Positions 17,853 to 27,219 are shown, counted from the stretch's first letter. The stretch is DNA of 64,000 bases from Opitutaceae bacterium (GCA_028284235.1 JANQSC010000022.1:46772-110771), one strand, 5' to 3'. A program made the numbers and translations. Notes: generated by a model not told the origin, from the letters alone.

Positions 17853-20333
17853 CTATAATCTTCCACCAAATGTAAAGTTGAATTGAGCGCCATTGTCATT
17901 TCCCCCGATGCTCGGGTCGCCCGAGGTGGTAAGCGGAATGGCGTAGTCGAGACGCAGCGGCGTCCCCATGACTGAGATGCGTATGCCGAATCCGAAATTG
18001 TCGTTCCAGCCGCTCCGGTTCCAGCCGGTCGATACGCCCTGCCCCGCGAAAATGCCCGTGTTGAGCTCGCGATCGAGACCGAAATCGGCCGCCGCCTTGT
18101 TGACGAAGCCACCGTCGTAGAAAATCGCTCCGTGAAATCCGTCGGTGAACCCGATCGTGTACTCGGCGCTGAACATGCCGTAAGTCTTGCCACCGGTCTC
18201 GTAGGGGACGCGTTCGAGGAAATTACCTCTCAGATCAGGATCGAGGAAGAAGAAGCCCGCTTTCGGCGAAACGTCGCGGAATTCAAACCCGCGTAGCGTG
18301 TTGGGGCCGCCCAGGTAGAAACGTTCGTCGATCGGCACAAACTCGCTGTCATGCGTCTCCGCGACCACGCCCGCTCGGAACAGGAAGGCGATTGTCTGCG
18401 AGTGCCAAGGCGAGATCGGGAGATGGATCAGATTCCGGCTCTCGATCTTGTTGTAGTCGAAGGTACCCGCCAATGGCCCGCCCGCGGTCGTTAGATCGAG
18501 TTCGTAACGGGAACCGCTGTAGGTATTGATAATCCGGTCGCGACGATCGCGCAGCAGGAGCAGGTTGACTTTGGAGATTTCCCCGCGGCTCGCGTCGAGC
18601 TGTCTCGCCAGCTCCGGATCCACGTTCGAACCAAAATTAGAATAGCCCACAGTTGTCAACGAGTAGGCGATGCGGGCTTCGATCAATTCGATCAGCCGCT
18701 TTCTGATATAGATGTCGAATCCCTTCTGCTCGTAGTCGAAATCGCGAGTGACGCTACTGCTCGTGTCGAAAATGCTGAACCCGAACGCCAAGCGCTTCTC
18801 GAAAAGCCAGGGCTCTTCAAACGACAGTAGAATCTGGGAGGACAGCGAGCCGATCTGGGCCCGCAAGCGGAATTTCTGGCCGTCCCCTTGGAACGCGCCG
18901 CGCCAGTTGAATATATCGAAATTCGACTGCGTCAGCTCGACAAAAAAAGTGCCTCGTTCCAAAGAGCTGAATCCCGCTCCAAACGAAAAATTTCCCGTGC
19001 GCCCTTCCCGAAAGCGGACCACGAGATCGCGTCGACCCGGAATCTGCGTCGTCTGCGGCGTGACATTCACATCTTCGAAGTACCGCGTGTTTTCGAGTTT
19101 CATTCGCGAGGCGTCCATGCGAACGCTGTCGAAGGTGCTGCCCGGACCGAGAGCGAGCTCGCGAATCACGACCGTGCTTCGAGTCTTGGTATTGCCCTCG
19201 ATTTCGACCGACTCGACTTGGTACTTCTCGCTTTCATAAATCTGGTAAACGAGGTCGATGTTCCCGGTGGTCACATTCGGTACGCGGGTCAGCCGAACGC
19301 GAGTCTCCATGTATCCGAACTGTCCGTAAAAGTCTTCGATGCGCTCGAGGTCCTCGTCCAGACGCTCGGGTCGGTACAGGTCGCCCGGCTTCACACGAAG
19401 CATCAAAGAAAGGATATCGTCCTTGTAGAGTTCGTTGCCCTCGAAATCGATGCTGCCAACATTGTACTCCTTACCTTCCTCGACGTCGATCTCGATAACC
19501 ATGCTCCGCTTGCTCGGATAGGAGAAGCGGACACGCGACGGATCCACTTCGACATCCAAGTGGCCCTCTTCGATATAAGTGTCCTTCAAGGTCTCCAAAT
19601 CGTCCTCGAACTGATCCGCGTCGAATTTCCCGGCGCCGGTGAAGAGCGAAAAGACGCCTCTCTTCTTAGTCTTGATTTTGCGGCGAAGCTTTCGGTCGTT
19701 CATGTTCTCGTTGCCCGTGAACTTGACCTTGGTAATTTTGTACTTCCCGCCTTCGCGAATCTTGTAAATGACGTTTCCGAATCCCGTGGCGGGATTGCGG
19801 TCGATCTCATAATCGATGCGCGCCTGGGAAAAGCCGCGCTTAATGTAGTATTCCTTCAGCGCCTGGGCGCCCTCTTTCACGCGGCGCTCGTTGAGGACAT
19901 GATTAACCTGAATGGCGATTTCGTCTTCGAGTCGGCGGTCGCGAATCTTCTCGTTGCCATCAAAGCTGATCGACGAGATGCGAAACTTCGGGCGGATGTC
20001 GAAAAACAGGTCGACCTCGTCTTGGCCGATCGGCTGCAGGCGCACTTCCACGTGCTCGAAAAGCTGCGTGCGGTAAAGCGTGCGAATATCGCGGTCGATG
20101 GCGGCCTCGTCATAGAGCTCCCCCTCGCGCAGGGACATGTTGGCGCGGGCGACTTCCTCGTTGACGTTGGAAAGACCGGTGAAGTTGACAATCAACTTTC
20201 GGATCGTGGGCGGCGTGACCGGTTCCGGGTTCGCCACGGGCGCGGCCAATTGGGCGGCGACTTGAGGGAGTGTGGCGAAAGCGATTAGCGGGAGAAGGAG
20301 GAGTCGGGCTGAGCTATTCCGTATAATTTTCAA
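17853..20333 (-). CDS. bamA: Outer-membrane protein assembly factor BamA
   Basis: An 826-aa Omp85 protein. It has a signal peptide (about 1-28), five POTRA domains (about 45-420, first one RKLIVNFTGLSNVNEEVARANMS minus its tail) and a 16-strand barrel. In the barrel, FYLGGPNTLRGFEFRDVSP contains the conserved (V/I/L)RGF loop-6 motif, here LRGF. It folds and inserts beta-barrel proteins. The only in-frame initiator before the signal peptide is a TTG at 20333, which overlaps the end of dnaB by 20 nt, so translation is probably coupled to dnaB. Confidence 0.95.
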   Translation of the reverse strand: MKIIRNSSARLLLLPLIAFATLPQVAAQLAAPVANPEPVTPPTIRKLIVNFTGLSNVNEEVARANMSLREGELYDEAAIDRDIRTLYRTQLFEHVEVRLQPIGQDEVDLFFDIRPKFRISSISFDGNEKIRDRRLEDEIAIQVNHVLNERRVKEGAQALKEYYIKRGFSQARIDYEIDRNPATGFGNVIYKIREGGKYKITKVKFTGNENMNDRKLRRKIKTKKRGVFSLFTGAGKFDADQFEDDLETLKDTYIEEGHLDVEVDPSRVRFSYPSKRSMVIEIDVEEGKEYNVGSIDFEGNELYKDDILSLMLRVKPGDLYRPERLDEDLERIEDFYGQFGYMETRVRLTRVPNVTTGNIDLVYQIYESEKYQVESVEIEGNTKTRSTVVIRELALGPGSTFDSVRMDASRMKLENTRYFEDVNVTPQTTQIPGRRDLVVRFREGRTGNFSFGAGFSSLERGTFFVELTQSNFDIFNWRGAFQGDGQKFRLRAQIGSLSSQILLSFEEPWLFEKRLAFGFSIFDTSSSVTRDFDYEQKGFDIYIRKRLIELIEARIAYSLTTVGYSNFGSNVDPELARQLDASRGEISKVNLLLLRDRRDRIINTYSGSRYELDLTTAGGPLAGTFDYNKIESRNLIHLPISPWHSQTIAFLFRAGVVAETHDSEFVPIDERFYLGGPNTLRGFEFRDVSPKAGFFFLDPDLRGNFLERVPYETGGKTYGMFSAEYTIGFTDGFHGAIFYDGGFVNKAAADFGLDRELNTGIFAGQGVSTGWNRSGWNDNFGFGIRISVMGTPLRLDYAIPLTTSGDPSIGGNDNGAQFNFTFGGRL

Positions 20334-21714
20334 AGCGAGTGTATTCTTTTCGGAAGGTTAATTTGAGATCCCCAACCGGACCATTTCGTTGCTTGGCTAT
20401 GATGAGGTCGGCTGAGTCGGCAGCAACCGAGTGCTCGTCGCCCGCGTCCTTGGGGCGAGCCAAGAGCAAGACCACATCAGCGTCTTGCTCAATGGATCCC
20501 GATTCGCGGAGGTCGGAGAGTTTCGGTTGTCGTTTTTCTTTCTCGGAATCACGGTTTAGCTGACTTAGTACAATCACAGGAACGTTGAGTTCCTTGGCAA
20601 GGGTTTTTAATCCGCGCGAAATCTCGGAAATCTGCTGTTCGCGCTGGATTTTCGGATCAGTTCCCGTGATCAGCTGCAAATAGTCGATGACGATCAATCC
20701 CATGTTGTCGTTGCGGGCCCAGATCCGGCGGGCTTTCGCTCGGAGCTGGTTAATCGTCACTTGACCTGAATCGTCGATCCAAAGTCGGGCGTTCTTGAGC
20801 TCCTTAGCCGCTTGGGCGAGGGCTTGCTGCTCCTCCTTGTTCACGAAGCCCTCCCGCAAACGCTGCGAACTCACTTTCGCCCGACTGGTAAGCAAACGCA
20901 TCGCCAATTGCTCGGCGCTCATTTCGAGGCTGAAAATCAACACTCCCGCGCTCCGCTGCTTGGGCTTGGTGGGCAAGGCCACCGCTTCCGCGATATTCAT
21001 CGCCAAACTCGTTTTACCCATGGAAGGGCGGGCGGCGAGAATCAGCATTTCCTGCGGATGCAGGCCGAAGGTCATTTTGTCGAGGTCGTCGAATCCCGAG
21101 GAAAGCCCGGCGAGTTCCCCCCGACCGGCGATCAGTTTCTGCACGAGCTTCACCGCGTCGTCCACCGACTTCTTGATCGGCTGAGACGTGTCCGCCACGC
21201 GGTCGTCGCTGATCGCGAAAATCTCCTTCTCGATGTCGTCGATGAAGTTCTCCAGCCCGCCGTCGAGCTGCGGCTCGAAGCAGCTCTTCACCGTTTTTGT
21301 CGCCGTGTGAATGAGTCGCCGCAAGAGATACTTCTCCCGCACGATGTCTAAGAAGTAATTGGCGTGGGCGGTCGTTTCGATCTGCGTCGCCAGCTCGGCA
21401 ACGTAAACCGGCCCGCCCACTTCTTCGATCTGTCCGCGGTTGTTGAGCTCCTCGGCCAAAATCATCGCGTCCAGCATCGACTTGCTTTCGAACACCTCGA
21501 CGCAGGTCGTATAGATCAACTGGTGGGCTGAACTATAGAACGCCTCTGCCGGGAGCTTCTGAGCCAGACAGCGGGAAATGACTTCCGCCGGATCGATCAA
21601 ACAGGCCGCCAGCAGCCCTTTCTCGGAATCCAAGCTGTGCGGCAACGTCCGACCCGAGGTCATCAAGTCGACCGGAGCATTGAGCGTTTCGGACTGGGAC
21701 GGCTTAAGCGGCAT
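20314..21714 (-). CDS. dnaB: Replicative DNA helicase
   Basis: A 466-aa hexameric helicase. The N-terminal scaffold domain (about 20-125) starts at LPHSLDSEKGLLAACL. The RecA-like C-terminal domain has Walker A ARPSMGKTSLAMN, Walker B IVIDYLQLI and the DnaB-type SRGLKTLAKELNVPVIVLSQLNR minus its tail. It unwinds DNA at the replication fork. It follows ssb and rplI in a conserved bacterial order. The stop lies inside the beginning of bamA. No intein is present. Confidence 0.97.
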   Translation of the reverse strand: MPLKPSQSETLNAPVDLMTSGRTLPHSLDSEKGLLAACLIDPAEVISRCLAQKLPAEAFYSSAHQLIYTTCVEVFESKSMLDAMILAEELNNRGQIEEVGGPVYVAELATQIETTAHANYFLDIVREKYLLRRLIHTATKTVKSCFEPQLDGGLENFIDDIEKEIFAISDDRVADTSQPIKKSVDDAVKLVQKLIAGRGELAGLSSGFDDLDKMTFGLHPQEMLILAARPSMGKTSLAMNIAEAVALPTKPKQRSAGVLIFSLEMSAEQLAMRLLTSRAKVSSQRLREGFVNKEEQQALAQAAKELKNARLWIDDSGQVTINQLRAKARRIWARNDNMGLIVIDYLQLITGTDPKIQREQQISEISRGLKTLAKELNVPVIVLSQLNRDSEKEKRQPKLSDLRESGSIEQDADVVLLLARPKDAGDEHSVAADSADLIIAKQRNGPVGDLKLTFRKEYTRFENYTE

Positions 21715-21737
21715 GACCTATTAAGCCCAACGACCGA

Positions 21738-22256
21738 TCAATCTTCCGAAGCAGGCGCTTCTTCTTCCTCCGCGTCTTCGGCGGACTCTTCAACGATCGG
21801 GTTTTCGGATACGACGTCGAACTTCAACTCCGCTTCCACGTCCTGGTACACGTTAATCGTGACCGTGTGCTGCCCGAGCTCTTTGATCGGAGCGCCGAGG
21901 CGCACTTGCTTGCGCTTGAGCGCGTCGAATCCCGCTTCCACGAGCTTCTCGTGAACGTTGATCGCCGTAACGGCCCCGAACATCTTGCCGGACTCGCCCG
22001 TCTTCACCGCGATGGCGAAATGCGTTTCCGCGATCTTCGCGGCCTGGGCCCGAGCGTCCTCGAGGTTCTTGGCCTCGCGTTCCGCCCGACGGACCTTGAG
22101 GGCCTCGATTTGCTTGCGGTTGGCGCGGGTCACGGGAACGGCCTTCTTCTGAGGGTAGAGGAAGTTGCGGGCATATCCCGCCTTCACCTTTACTTGGTCG
22201 CCTTCCGCGCCGAGGGAATCGACGGGCTGGATGAGGAGTACTTCGCTAGTAGCCAT
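21738..22256 (-). CDS. rplI: 50S ribosomal protein L9
   Basis: A 172-aa protein whose N-terminal domain (about 1-55) has the classical VKVKAGYARNFLYPQKKA signature that binds 23S rRNA. A long connecting helix and a C-terminal domain follow. Bacterial L9 is usually about 150 aa; the extra length is a glutamate-rich tail (SAEDAEEEEAPASED). It sits 23 nt upstream of dnaB in the ssb-rplI-dnaB run. Confidence 0.96.
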   Translation of the reverse strand: MATSEVLLIQPVDSLGAEGDQVKVKAGYARNFLYPQKKAVPVTRANRKQIEALKVRRAEREAKNLEDARAQAAKIAETHFAIAVKTGESGKMFGAVTAINVHEKLVEAGFDALKRKQVRLGAPIKELGQHTVTINVYQDVEAELKFDVVSENPIVEESAEDAEEEEAPASED

Positions 22257-22303
22257 GGCGTTGTATTAACAATATAAATTGGGTTTCGTTGAATGGGTTG
22301 GAT

Positions 22304-22741
22304 TTAAAAGGGAACGTCTTCCTCGATGTCTTCGCTCTTTTGCGCGGGAGCGGATGTCGGAGCGGCGGCAGCGGGCGCCGCGGCGGACGGACTGTAACCG
22401 CCGCCTTCGCCTTTCTGGCTGATGAGCTGCATGTTCTCCAGCACCACCTTCATTTTGCTCCGCTTCTCGCCTTCTTTGTTTTCCCAGGAGTCGAGCTTCA
22501 ATCGGCCTTCCACAAATAGCGGATGGCCCTTGCTGACGTATTTGGAAATCGTCTCCGCCTGCCGTCCCCAGGCTTCAATGTCTACGAAGGTGGTCTCTTC
22601 CTGCCGCTCGCCGTTGGAGTTGTTGTAAATGCGATTAACGGCCAAGCCGAACTGGCACACCGCAGTGCCAGAGGGCGTCGCCCGCAACTCGGGATCGCGG
22701 GTCAGGTTTCCCATCAAGTAGACTTTGTTGAAATTCGGCAT
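22304..22741 (-). CDS. ssb: Single-stranded DNA-binding protein
   Basis: A 145-aa OB-fold protein beginning MPNFNKVYLMGNLTRDPELR. A flexible Ala/Ser/Pro linker (about 108-132) leads to the acidic C-terminal tip EDIEEDVPF, which docks replication and repair partners. It coats ssDNA during replication. The position between rpsF and rplI is the widespread bacterial arrangement. Confidence 0.97.
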   Translation of the reverse strand: MPNFNKVYLMGNLTRDPELRATPSGTAVCQFGLAVNRIYNNSNGERQEETTFVDIEAWGRQAETISKYVSKGHPLFVEGRLKLDSWENKEGEKRSKMKVVLENMQLISQKGEGGGYSPSAAAPAAAAPTSAPAQKSEDIEEDVPF

Positions 22742-22774
22742 AGGAACGAGGGACGTCGATGATCAGTTTAAGGC

Positions 22775-23059
22775 TCAGGCCTTCTGGATCATCTTGTGCG
22801 AGACCAGTTTGTTCAAGCGCAGTTTTTCGAGAATCTTGTTCGGCGTGTCCGAGTCGCCAGAAATCTGGTACTGGGCGTAGACGCCCGACTCGTACCGAAC
22901 GTCCGCCGCTCGGGCAAAGTCCTGCCTGCCAATGTTCTCGGCGCTAGACACAGTCGCGCCCGCGCTCTCGAGCTCGCCTTTGAGGCTGTCGACGAGTTCG
23001 TCGGCGCTCTCTTCGCGGCCCCGCGTATCTAGAATGAATGTTGCCTTATAGTTGGCCAT
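22775..23059 (-). CDS. rpsF: 30S ribosomal protein S6
   Basis: A 94-aa protein with the S6 ferredoxin-like fold: YKATFILDTRG at the start, a central ADVRYESGVYAQYQI strand and a basic C-terminus. Its start overlaps the end of pth by 14 nt and ssb follows after 33 nt, so the three are translated from one transcript. Confidence 0.93.
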   Translation of the reverse strand: MANYKATFILDTRGREESADELVDSLKGELESAGATVSSAENIGRQDFARAADVRYESGVYAQYQISGDSDTPNKILEKLRLNKLVSHKMIQKA

Positions 23060-23654
23060 CTTCTCTGTCTTTGTTTTTCGGTTTTCTATTTATGTGATTC
23101 ATTGCCTTTTCGGCTCCCTCCCGAAGCAGACGATCGAGACTGTCGAGATAGCGCTCCATCGAAGCGCCGATCACGGCGTCGTCTTCCTCGCTGAACTTCC
23201 CCAGCACGTAGTCCGACAAGTCCATCTCCTTATGCGGCTTTTGTCCAATGCCGATTCTCAGACGGGCGAAGGTTGGCTTGATCCGGGAGATGATGTCGCT
23301 CAGCCCATTGTGGCCGCCCGGTCCGCCCGAAGCGCTGACCTTCACTTCGCCGACGTTCAAATTGATCTCGTCGTACACCACGATGAACTCCTCGGGCGGA
23401 ATCTTATAGTAGCTGCAGGTCTTCTGGATGCTGACGCCGCTCTCGTTCATGTACGTGCGCGGCTTGAGCAGGACGAGCTTCGAGTCGCCGACCACGACTT
23501 GGCACAGGTCGCCCTTGAGATTCCGGTTCTTCGACCAATCGGTCGCGCCGCGCTTGGCCGCGAACGCGTCCAACACTCGAAATCCGATATTGTGGCGCGT
23601 CGTTTCGTACGCGTCGCCCGGATTGCCGAGTCCGACTATGAGCCGAAAACTCAT
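23046..23654 (-). CDS. pth: Peptidyl-tRNA hydrolase
   Basis: A 202-aa protein when started at the ATG 23654. It begins MSFRLIVGLGNPGDAYETTR, with the conserved N of GLGNPG and the catalytic H of TRHNIGF. The region KPRTYMNESG and the motif SGGPGGHNGL are also present. It releases peptides from stalled peptidyl-tRNA. A frame extension to 23687 would add 11 non-conserved residues. The C-terminal tail is lysine-rich. It overlaps rpsF by 14 nt and lies downstream of rplY beyond a terminator-like hairpin. Confidence 0.95.
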   Translation of the reverse strand: MSFRLIVGLGNPGDAYETTRHNIGFRVLDAFAAKRGATDWSKNRNLKGDLCQVVVGDSKLVLLKPRTYMNESGVSIQKTCSYYKIPPEEFIVVYDEINLNVGEVKVSASGGPGGHNGLSDIISRIKPTFARLRIGIGQKPHKEMDLSDYVLGKFSEEDDAVIGASMERYLDSLDRLLREGAEKAMNHINRKPKNKDREDGQL

Positions 23655-23684
23655 GGGAAATGGATTTGGGAGAGTGTGAAAGAA

Positions 23685-23719
23685 CAAAAAACGAGTCGCC
23701 GGCGGACGCCGGGACTCGT
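23685..23719 (-). terminator. Terminator after rplY
   Basis: On the minus strand ACGAGTC pairs with GACTCGT around an inner GC-rich CCGGCG/CGCCGG stem and is followed by TTTTTTG. It lies between rplY and pth. Read-through or an internal promoter must feed pth. Confidence 0.8.
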
Positions 23720-23735
23720 CGGGAAATTGGAAAGG

Positions 23736-24290
23736 CTACTTGATGACGGTAAATACAGGCTGCTCCGCATGATCCATGTATTCCACGCCGTCGAGCTCAG
23801 GCAACTCCTTAATGTGAATCAAGTCGCCTACTTTGAGATCGGTCACGTCGCACTCGATGAAGTCGGGAATATTCTTGGGCAGGCTCCGAATCGAGACGGT
23901 GTGGGCCACGCACTCGAGCGTGCCGCTCTCGTTGCGGACACCCCAGGCTTCGCCGTGGGAGTGGACGGGCACGTCGAGAACCACAACCTCGTCGTCCGCG
24001 ACCTCGCGGAAATCGACGTGCAAGTACTTGTCGGTGATCGGATGACGCTGGACTTCTTGTATAATAGAAGTACGGGCCGCGCTGGAGCCTTCCTTCACTT
24101 TTACAATTGGCGCGCTGTTGCCGATCTCTTTCAAAGCGACCCGCAACTCGCTGCTATCGACGCATAGCTGAGTGGGCTCTTTGGATTTCCCGTAGGCGAT
24201 CGCCGGCACCAGGCCTTGGCGACGCAAGCGACCGGAGGCGGCAGAGCCGCCTTCTGTACGGGCTTTAGCGTTAATTGTTGGCTGTTTCAT
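23736..24290 (-). CDS. rplY: 50S ribosomal protein L25 (general stress protein CTC type)
   Basis: A 184-aa protein with the 5S-rRNA-binding L25 domain (about 1-90: GRLRRQGLVPAIAYG, then HVDFREV) and the C-terminal TL5/CTC beta domain (about 95-184: VDFIECDVTDLKVGD-like FIECDVTDLKVGDLIHI). The ATG at 24290 is preferred because it begins at KQPTINAKART; the frame itself extends to 24308. rplY followed by pth is a common bacterial pair. Confidence 0.94.
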   Translation of the reverse strand: MKQPTINAKARTEGGSAASGRLRRQGLVPAIAYGKSKEPTQLCVDSSELRVALKEIGNSAPIVKVKEGSSAARTSIIQEVQRHPITDKYLHVDFREVADDEVVVLDVPVHSHGEAWGVRNESGTLECVAHTVSIRSLPKNIPDFIECDVTDLKVGDLIHIKELPELDGVEYMDHAEQPVFTVIK

Positions 24291-24419
24291 GCTGTGAAAT
24301 CCGCTCAATTACTGGCATCACGCCAATACGAGGAGCGGAGTAACGTAAGACGCGATCCCTGGAAATCAACCAAAAGTTTCCCCGAACTCCATTTTTCTCG
24401 GGAATGGGCAATCTAATGG

Positions 24420-24448
24420 TTGACAAGGGGCAAACAAACCGGCTTTTT
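24420..24448 (+). promoter_or_regulatory. Candidate promoter of tRNA-Asn
   Basis: A perfect TTGACA lies at 24420-24425. Seventeen nt later the sequence is CTTTTT, not a TATAAT-like -10, so only the -35 half is convincing. The tRNA begins 13 nt beyond that block. Confidence 0.35.
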
Positions 24449-24461
24449 CCTCCCCCATCAT

Positions 24462-24536
<75 letters not shown>

Positions 24537-24550
24537 TTAAAGCCGATTCA

Positions 24551-24577
24551 ACCGTCCCATTCCGGACGGCTTTTTTG
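24551..24577 (+). terminator. Terminator of tRNA-Asn
   Basis: CCGTCC pairs with GGACGG across a short CATTCC loop and is followed by CTTTTTTG, 15 nt after the tRNA. Confidence 0.85.
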
Positions 24578-24715
24578 TATCTCGATGGGGCTCAGCTAAA
24601 TTCTCCTAACACTAAAGGTAATCGTAGGGCCGGCGCTCGCGCCGCGCCGCGTAGTTCCAGATACCAAAACGTACCCAAATTCTAGTGACAATTGCGATCC
24701 ACTCCAGAGAAAGGC

Positions 24716-25321
24716 CTATATCTCCTCGACCTTCACACTCTCCACATCCACCTCCGGATCCGTATCTTCGAGTCCCAGGTCGATCACCAGCGCCCCGATC
24801 ATAATAAAGTACACCGCCATGCGCCCAATCGCGGAAATCCCGAATCCGACTCCCGCGCCAACGCCCGACTTCGCTGCCTCCTTCGGGTGCCTTCTCGCCC
24901 AGACGATTTCGAATACGACCGCCCCGATGATGGGACCGACGAGAATCCCCACGATTCCGAAAAACAACCCGACCAGCCCCCCAGCGAGCGCCCCGAATAT
25001 CCCCCATTTCGTACCGCCGAACCATTTCGTCCCGAACGCCGTGGCGAAAAAATCCACGACCCGGTCCAACACCATCAAAATTCCCAATACGCCGATGACC
25101 CACCACGAAAAGGTGTCCGGCAACATCAGCTTGTGAACCAGTCCGCCGAGGAAGAAAACGATCGCGCCCGGAATTACCGGCACGAACACGCCCAGAAATC
25201 CCATAAAGACGGAAGTCAACAAGATCGTCCAGGCGGAAAACGACCAGACGTACGGCCCCATCGCCTTGACCCAGTCCCAAAGCGCGGTCAGCCACGAACC
25301 GTTTTCCACAATCGACTCCAT
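24716..25321 (-). CDS. DUF456 family membrane protein
   Basis: A 201-aa integral membrane protein with four to five predicted helices. The motifs GFLGVFVPVIPGAIVFFLGG and FGGTKWGIFGALAGGLVGL, with a repeated glycine-rich GI(V/L)GP pattern, are typical of DUF456. Function is unknown. The ATG at 25321 is chosen because GAGAGGGG precedes it; the frame opens at a TTG 15 nt upstream. An acidic C-terminus (DPEVDVESVKVEEI) is cytoplasmic or periplasmic. It is divergent from the 81-aa gene at 25402. Confidence 0.85.
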   Translation of the reverse strand: MESIVENGSWLTALWDWVKAMGPYVWSFSAWTILLTSVFMGFLGVFVPVIPGAIVFFLGGLVHKLMLPDTFSWWVIGVLGILMVLDRVVDFFATAFGTKWFGGTKWGIFGALAGGLVGLFFGIVGILVGPIIGAVVFEIVWARRHPKEAAKSGVGAGVGFGISAIGRMAVYFIMIGALVIDLGLEDTDPEVDVESVKVEEI

Positions 25322-25401
25322 CCCCTCTCTCTCCAATTTCTAGCCCGCGCACGCAAAGCAAAAAGTTGCCTTGCGGAGACCTCCGCCGCTAAAACGCCCG
25401 C

Positions 25402-25647
25402 ATGCCCAGACCCATTGGATGGAATAAGCGCGACCCCGAATTGGGGAAATTGAAGATCGAGGCCCGGTTTTTCGGGCCGAAGCTCACCTTCCATCGACAA
25501 GCCGGGCGATTCGAGCAATGGGAACTGTTCACACCCGACGACGAAGACTGGGACACCCTCATCGAGTTGGCGGAAAACAAGTTTCAACGAGGCAAAGTTC
25601 AAGAAAAGCAGATGCGAATCATCCGCGCCCGCGGTGAGAAATTCTAG
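25402..25647 (+). CDS. Small hypothetical protein
   Basis: An 81-aa soluble, charged protein. It contains WNKRDPELGKLKIEARFFGP and ends in a basic helix. I do not recognise a family. It looks real because it fills the space between two minus-strand genes, has no overlap with them, and its composition (W, F, E and K rich) is unlike an antisense shadow. The start ATG at 25402 has no strong Shine-Dalgarno sequence. Confidence 0.5.
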   Translation: MPRPIGWNKRDPELGKLKIEARFFGPKLTFHRQAGRFEQWELFTPDDEDWDTLIELAENKFQRGKVQEKQMRIIRARGEKF

Positions 25648-25657
25648 CGCGTTTTAG

Positions 25658-26167
25658 CTACCGCGTCGCTCGCCAATAGTAAAACGCCGTGCCTATGCAG
25701 ACGATCCAAGTCGCCAGGGCCGCGAGCATATAGGTGACGCCCACCATCGCCGGCATCAGTTCGATCATGTCCTGCCGCAATCCCTCCGGCTGCATCTCCA
25801 AAATCGCGTACACGGGCGATTCGACCAGCAACGCCATAACCAGCTCCTCGTCTAACACCGACACCTGATAGGCGAGATAGACGCTGACGCTCGCGGCCAA
25901 GCCAACTTGATTCCAGCCCATTTTCCGCCCGACAAGCGGAATTCCGGTCGACTGAAACGCCCGCCGCAAACGCAATTCGAACGCCCCATGCCCCACTAAG
26001 GCGATCGAAACCAAAACGCCCGCCAACGACCCGATGAACGACGAAACCACCAAAGAAAGCCCGCCGACGATCGCCAGGCTCCAGCCACTCAACCCGGAGA
26101 GAAAAAGGAACAGCCGGTTGCCCTTCGGCTCAGCTCCGGTACCCGCATTTTCGCTGCCGACATCCAT
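25658..26167 (-). CDS. Hypothetical membrane protein, 3-4 helices
   Basis: A 169-aa protein with hydrophobic segments at about 18-50, 52-62, 85-100 and 135-165. It has no recognisable domain. The C-terminal helix ends in an aromatic/basic FYYWRATR. The gene is convergent with the 81-aa gene (10 bp between stops) and divergent from the HDOD gene. Nothing in the sequence suggests a specific function. Confidence 0.6.
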   Translation of the reverse strand: MDVGSENAGTGAEPKGNRLFLFLSGLSGWSLAIVGGLSLVVSSFIGSLAGVLVSIALVGHGAFELRLRRAFQSTGIPLVGRKMGWNQVGLAASVSVYLAYQVSVLDEELVMALLVESPVYAILEMQPEGLRQDMIELMPAMVGVTYMLAALATWIVCIGTAFYYWRATR

Positions 26168-26354
26168 CGGTCGCGATCTTCGCAGTCAACCTGCAAATGA
26201 CAAGACCCCAAAACCTCCAACTTGAACTTGCACCTGATAGACGGCGCGCGATAGTTCATGTAAAGAATCCAGTTCCACAACCGCAACCCGCCGATCCGTT
26301 AAGGTGGAAACGACCGCGGCGATAGCGTATGTACACCAACCTCCCACATTACCC

Positions 26355-27200
26355 ATGAGCGCCATATCTCCCGACAATCTTAAAAACGTCGCCGCGGCCC
26401 TCCCGCCCTCGCCACAAGTTTTCGGCAAGCTCGGCAAACTCCTCCGCGATCCCGGAACCGACCTCAGCGACATCACCGACCTCGTCAATACCGACTCCTC
26501 GCTCACCACCCGTGTTCTGCGACTCAGCAACAGCGCCGCCTTCGCCCAAGACCTGGCGATCGACAATCTAGACGACGCCATCAACCGCGTTGGATTCCGC
26601 GAGGTATTCAAACTTGTAGGCGCCGCCGCGGCTTCCGACCTCTTCGCCTCCAGAAACACAACCTACGGAGTCGACGGCTCCGCGCTCTGGGAAAACTCGC
26701 TCGCGAGTGGACTGACCATGGAGTACCTCGCCCAAACGCTCGGCCACGACGAGCAGGAGTACTACACGATCGGACTGCTCCGATCCATGGGGAAACTCGT
26801 GATCGACCTGTGCAACACGAACGACTCTTCGGAGAAACGCTACCCAGAAGACACCCGTCCGCCCCTATTGAACTGGGAGGAAGAAGTCTTCAGCATCACC
26901 AGTCCATCGGTCTCCGCGTTCCTGCTCACCTCTTGGAACTTCCCCAGCGAAACGATCGACTCCATACAAAACCAGTATCTCGAACGCCAAACCGAGGACG
27001 CGCCCCGAGCCGCGGCCATTTTAAACTTGGCCAGCGCGCTCGCCGCTCAAGTCACCCAGGAAATGCCCGGAGAATCCAGCTATTGGATACCCATTGAAAC
27101 CCAACGCGAAACCTTCGGCCTCGCCGAACACGACATCGAAGACACGCTGGAACACGTGAAGGCCCGCCTCGAATCGGTGCTCTCCACCGTTGCCAGCTAA
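26355..27200 (+). CDS. HDOD domain protein
   Basis: A 281-aa protein with an HDOD domain (about 15-215): LPPSPQVFGKLGKLLRDP, VNTDSSLTTRVLRLSNSAAF and INRVGFREVFKLV are the conserved segments. The metal-binding HD pair of true phosphohydrolases is degraded, as is usual for HDOD. Such proteins act in signalling and cell-cycle or chemotaxis control without known catalysis. The ATG at 26355 begins next to the domain; an upstream ATG at 26304 would add 17 residues. The gene has a 187-bp divergent upstream region. Confidence 0.85.
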   Translation: MSAISPDNLKNVAAALPPSPQVFGKLGKLLRDPGTDLSDITDLVNTDSSLTTRVLRLSNSAAFAQDLAIDNLDDAINRVGFREVFKLVGAAAASDLFASRNTTYGVDGSALWENSLASGLTMEYLAQTLGHDEQEYYTIGLLRSMGKLVIDLCNTNDSSEKRYPEDTRPPLLNWEEEVFSITSPSVSAFLLTSWNFPSETIDSIQNQYLERQTEDAPRAAAILNLASALAAQVTQEMPGESSYWIPIETQRETFGLAEHDIEDTLEHVKARLESVLSTVAS

Positions 27201-27219
27201 ACGCGCCACGTCCGCCCGT

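Noticed and set aside
18888..20288. A 466-codon plus-strand frame opposite bamA
   Set aside because: Antisense shadow; BamA POTRA and barrel motifs are unambiguous.
24420..24448. A shared tRNA promoter type (TTGNCA, 17 nt, C-T/G-TTTT) upstream of both tRNA genes
   Set aside because: Only two examples, and the -10 blocks do not resemble a known consensus.
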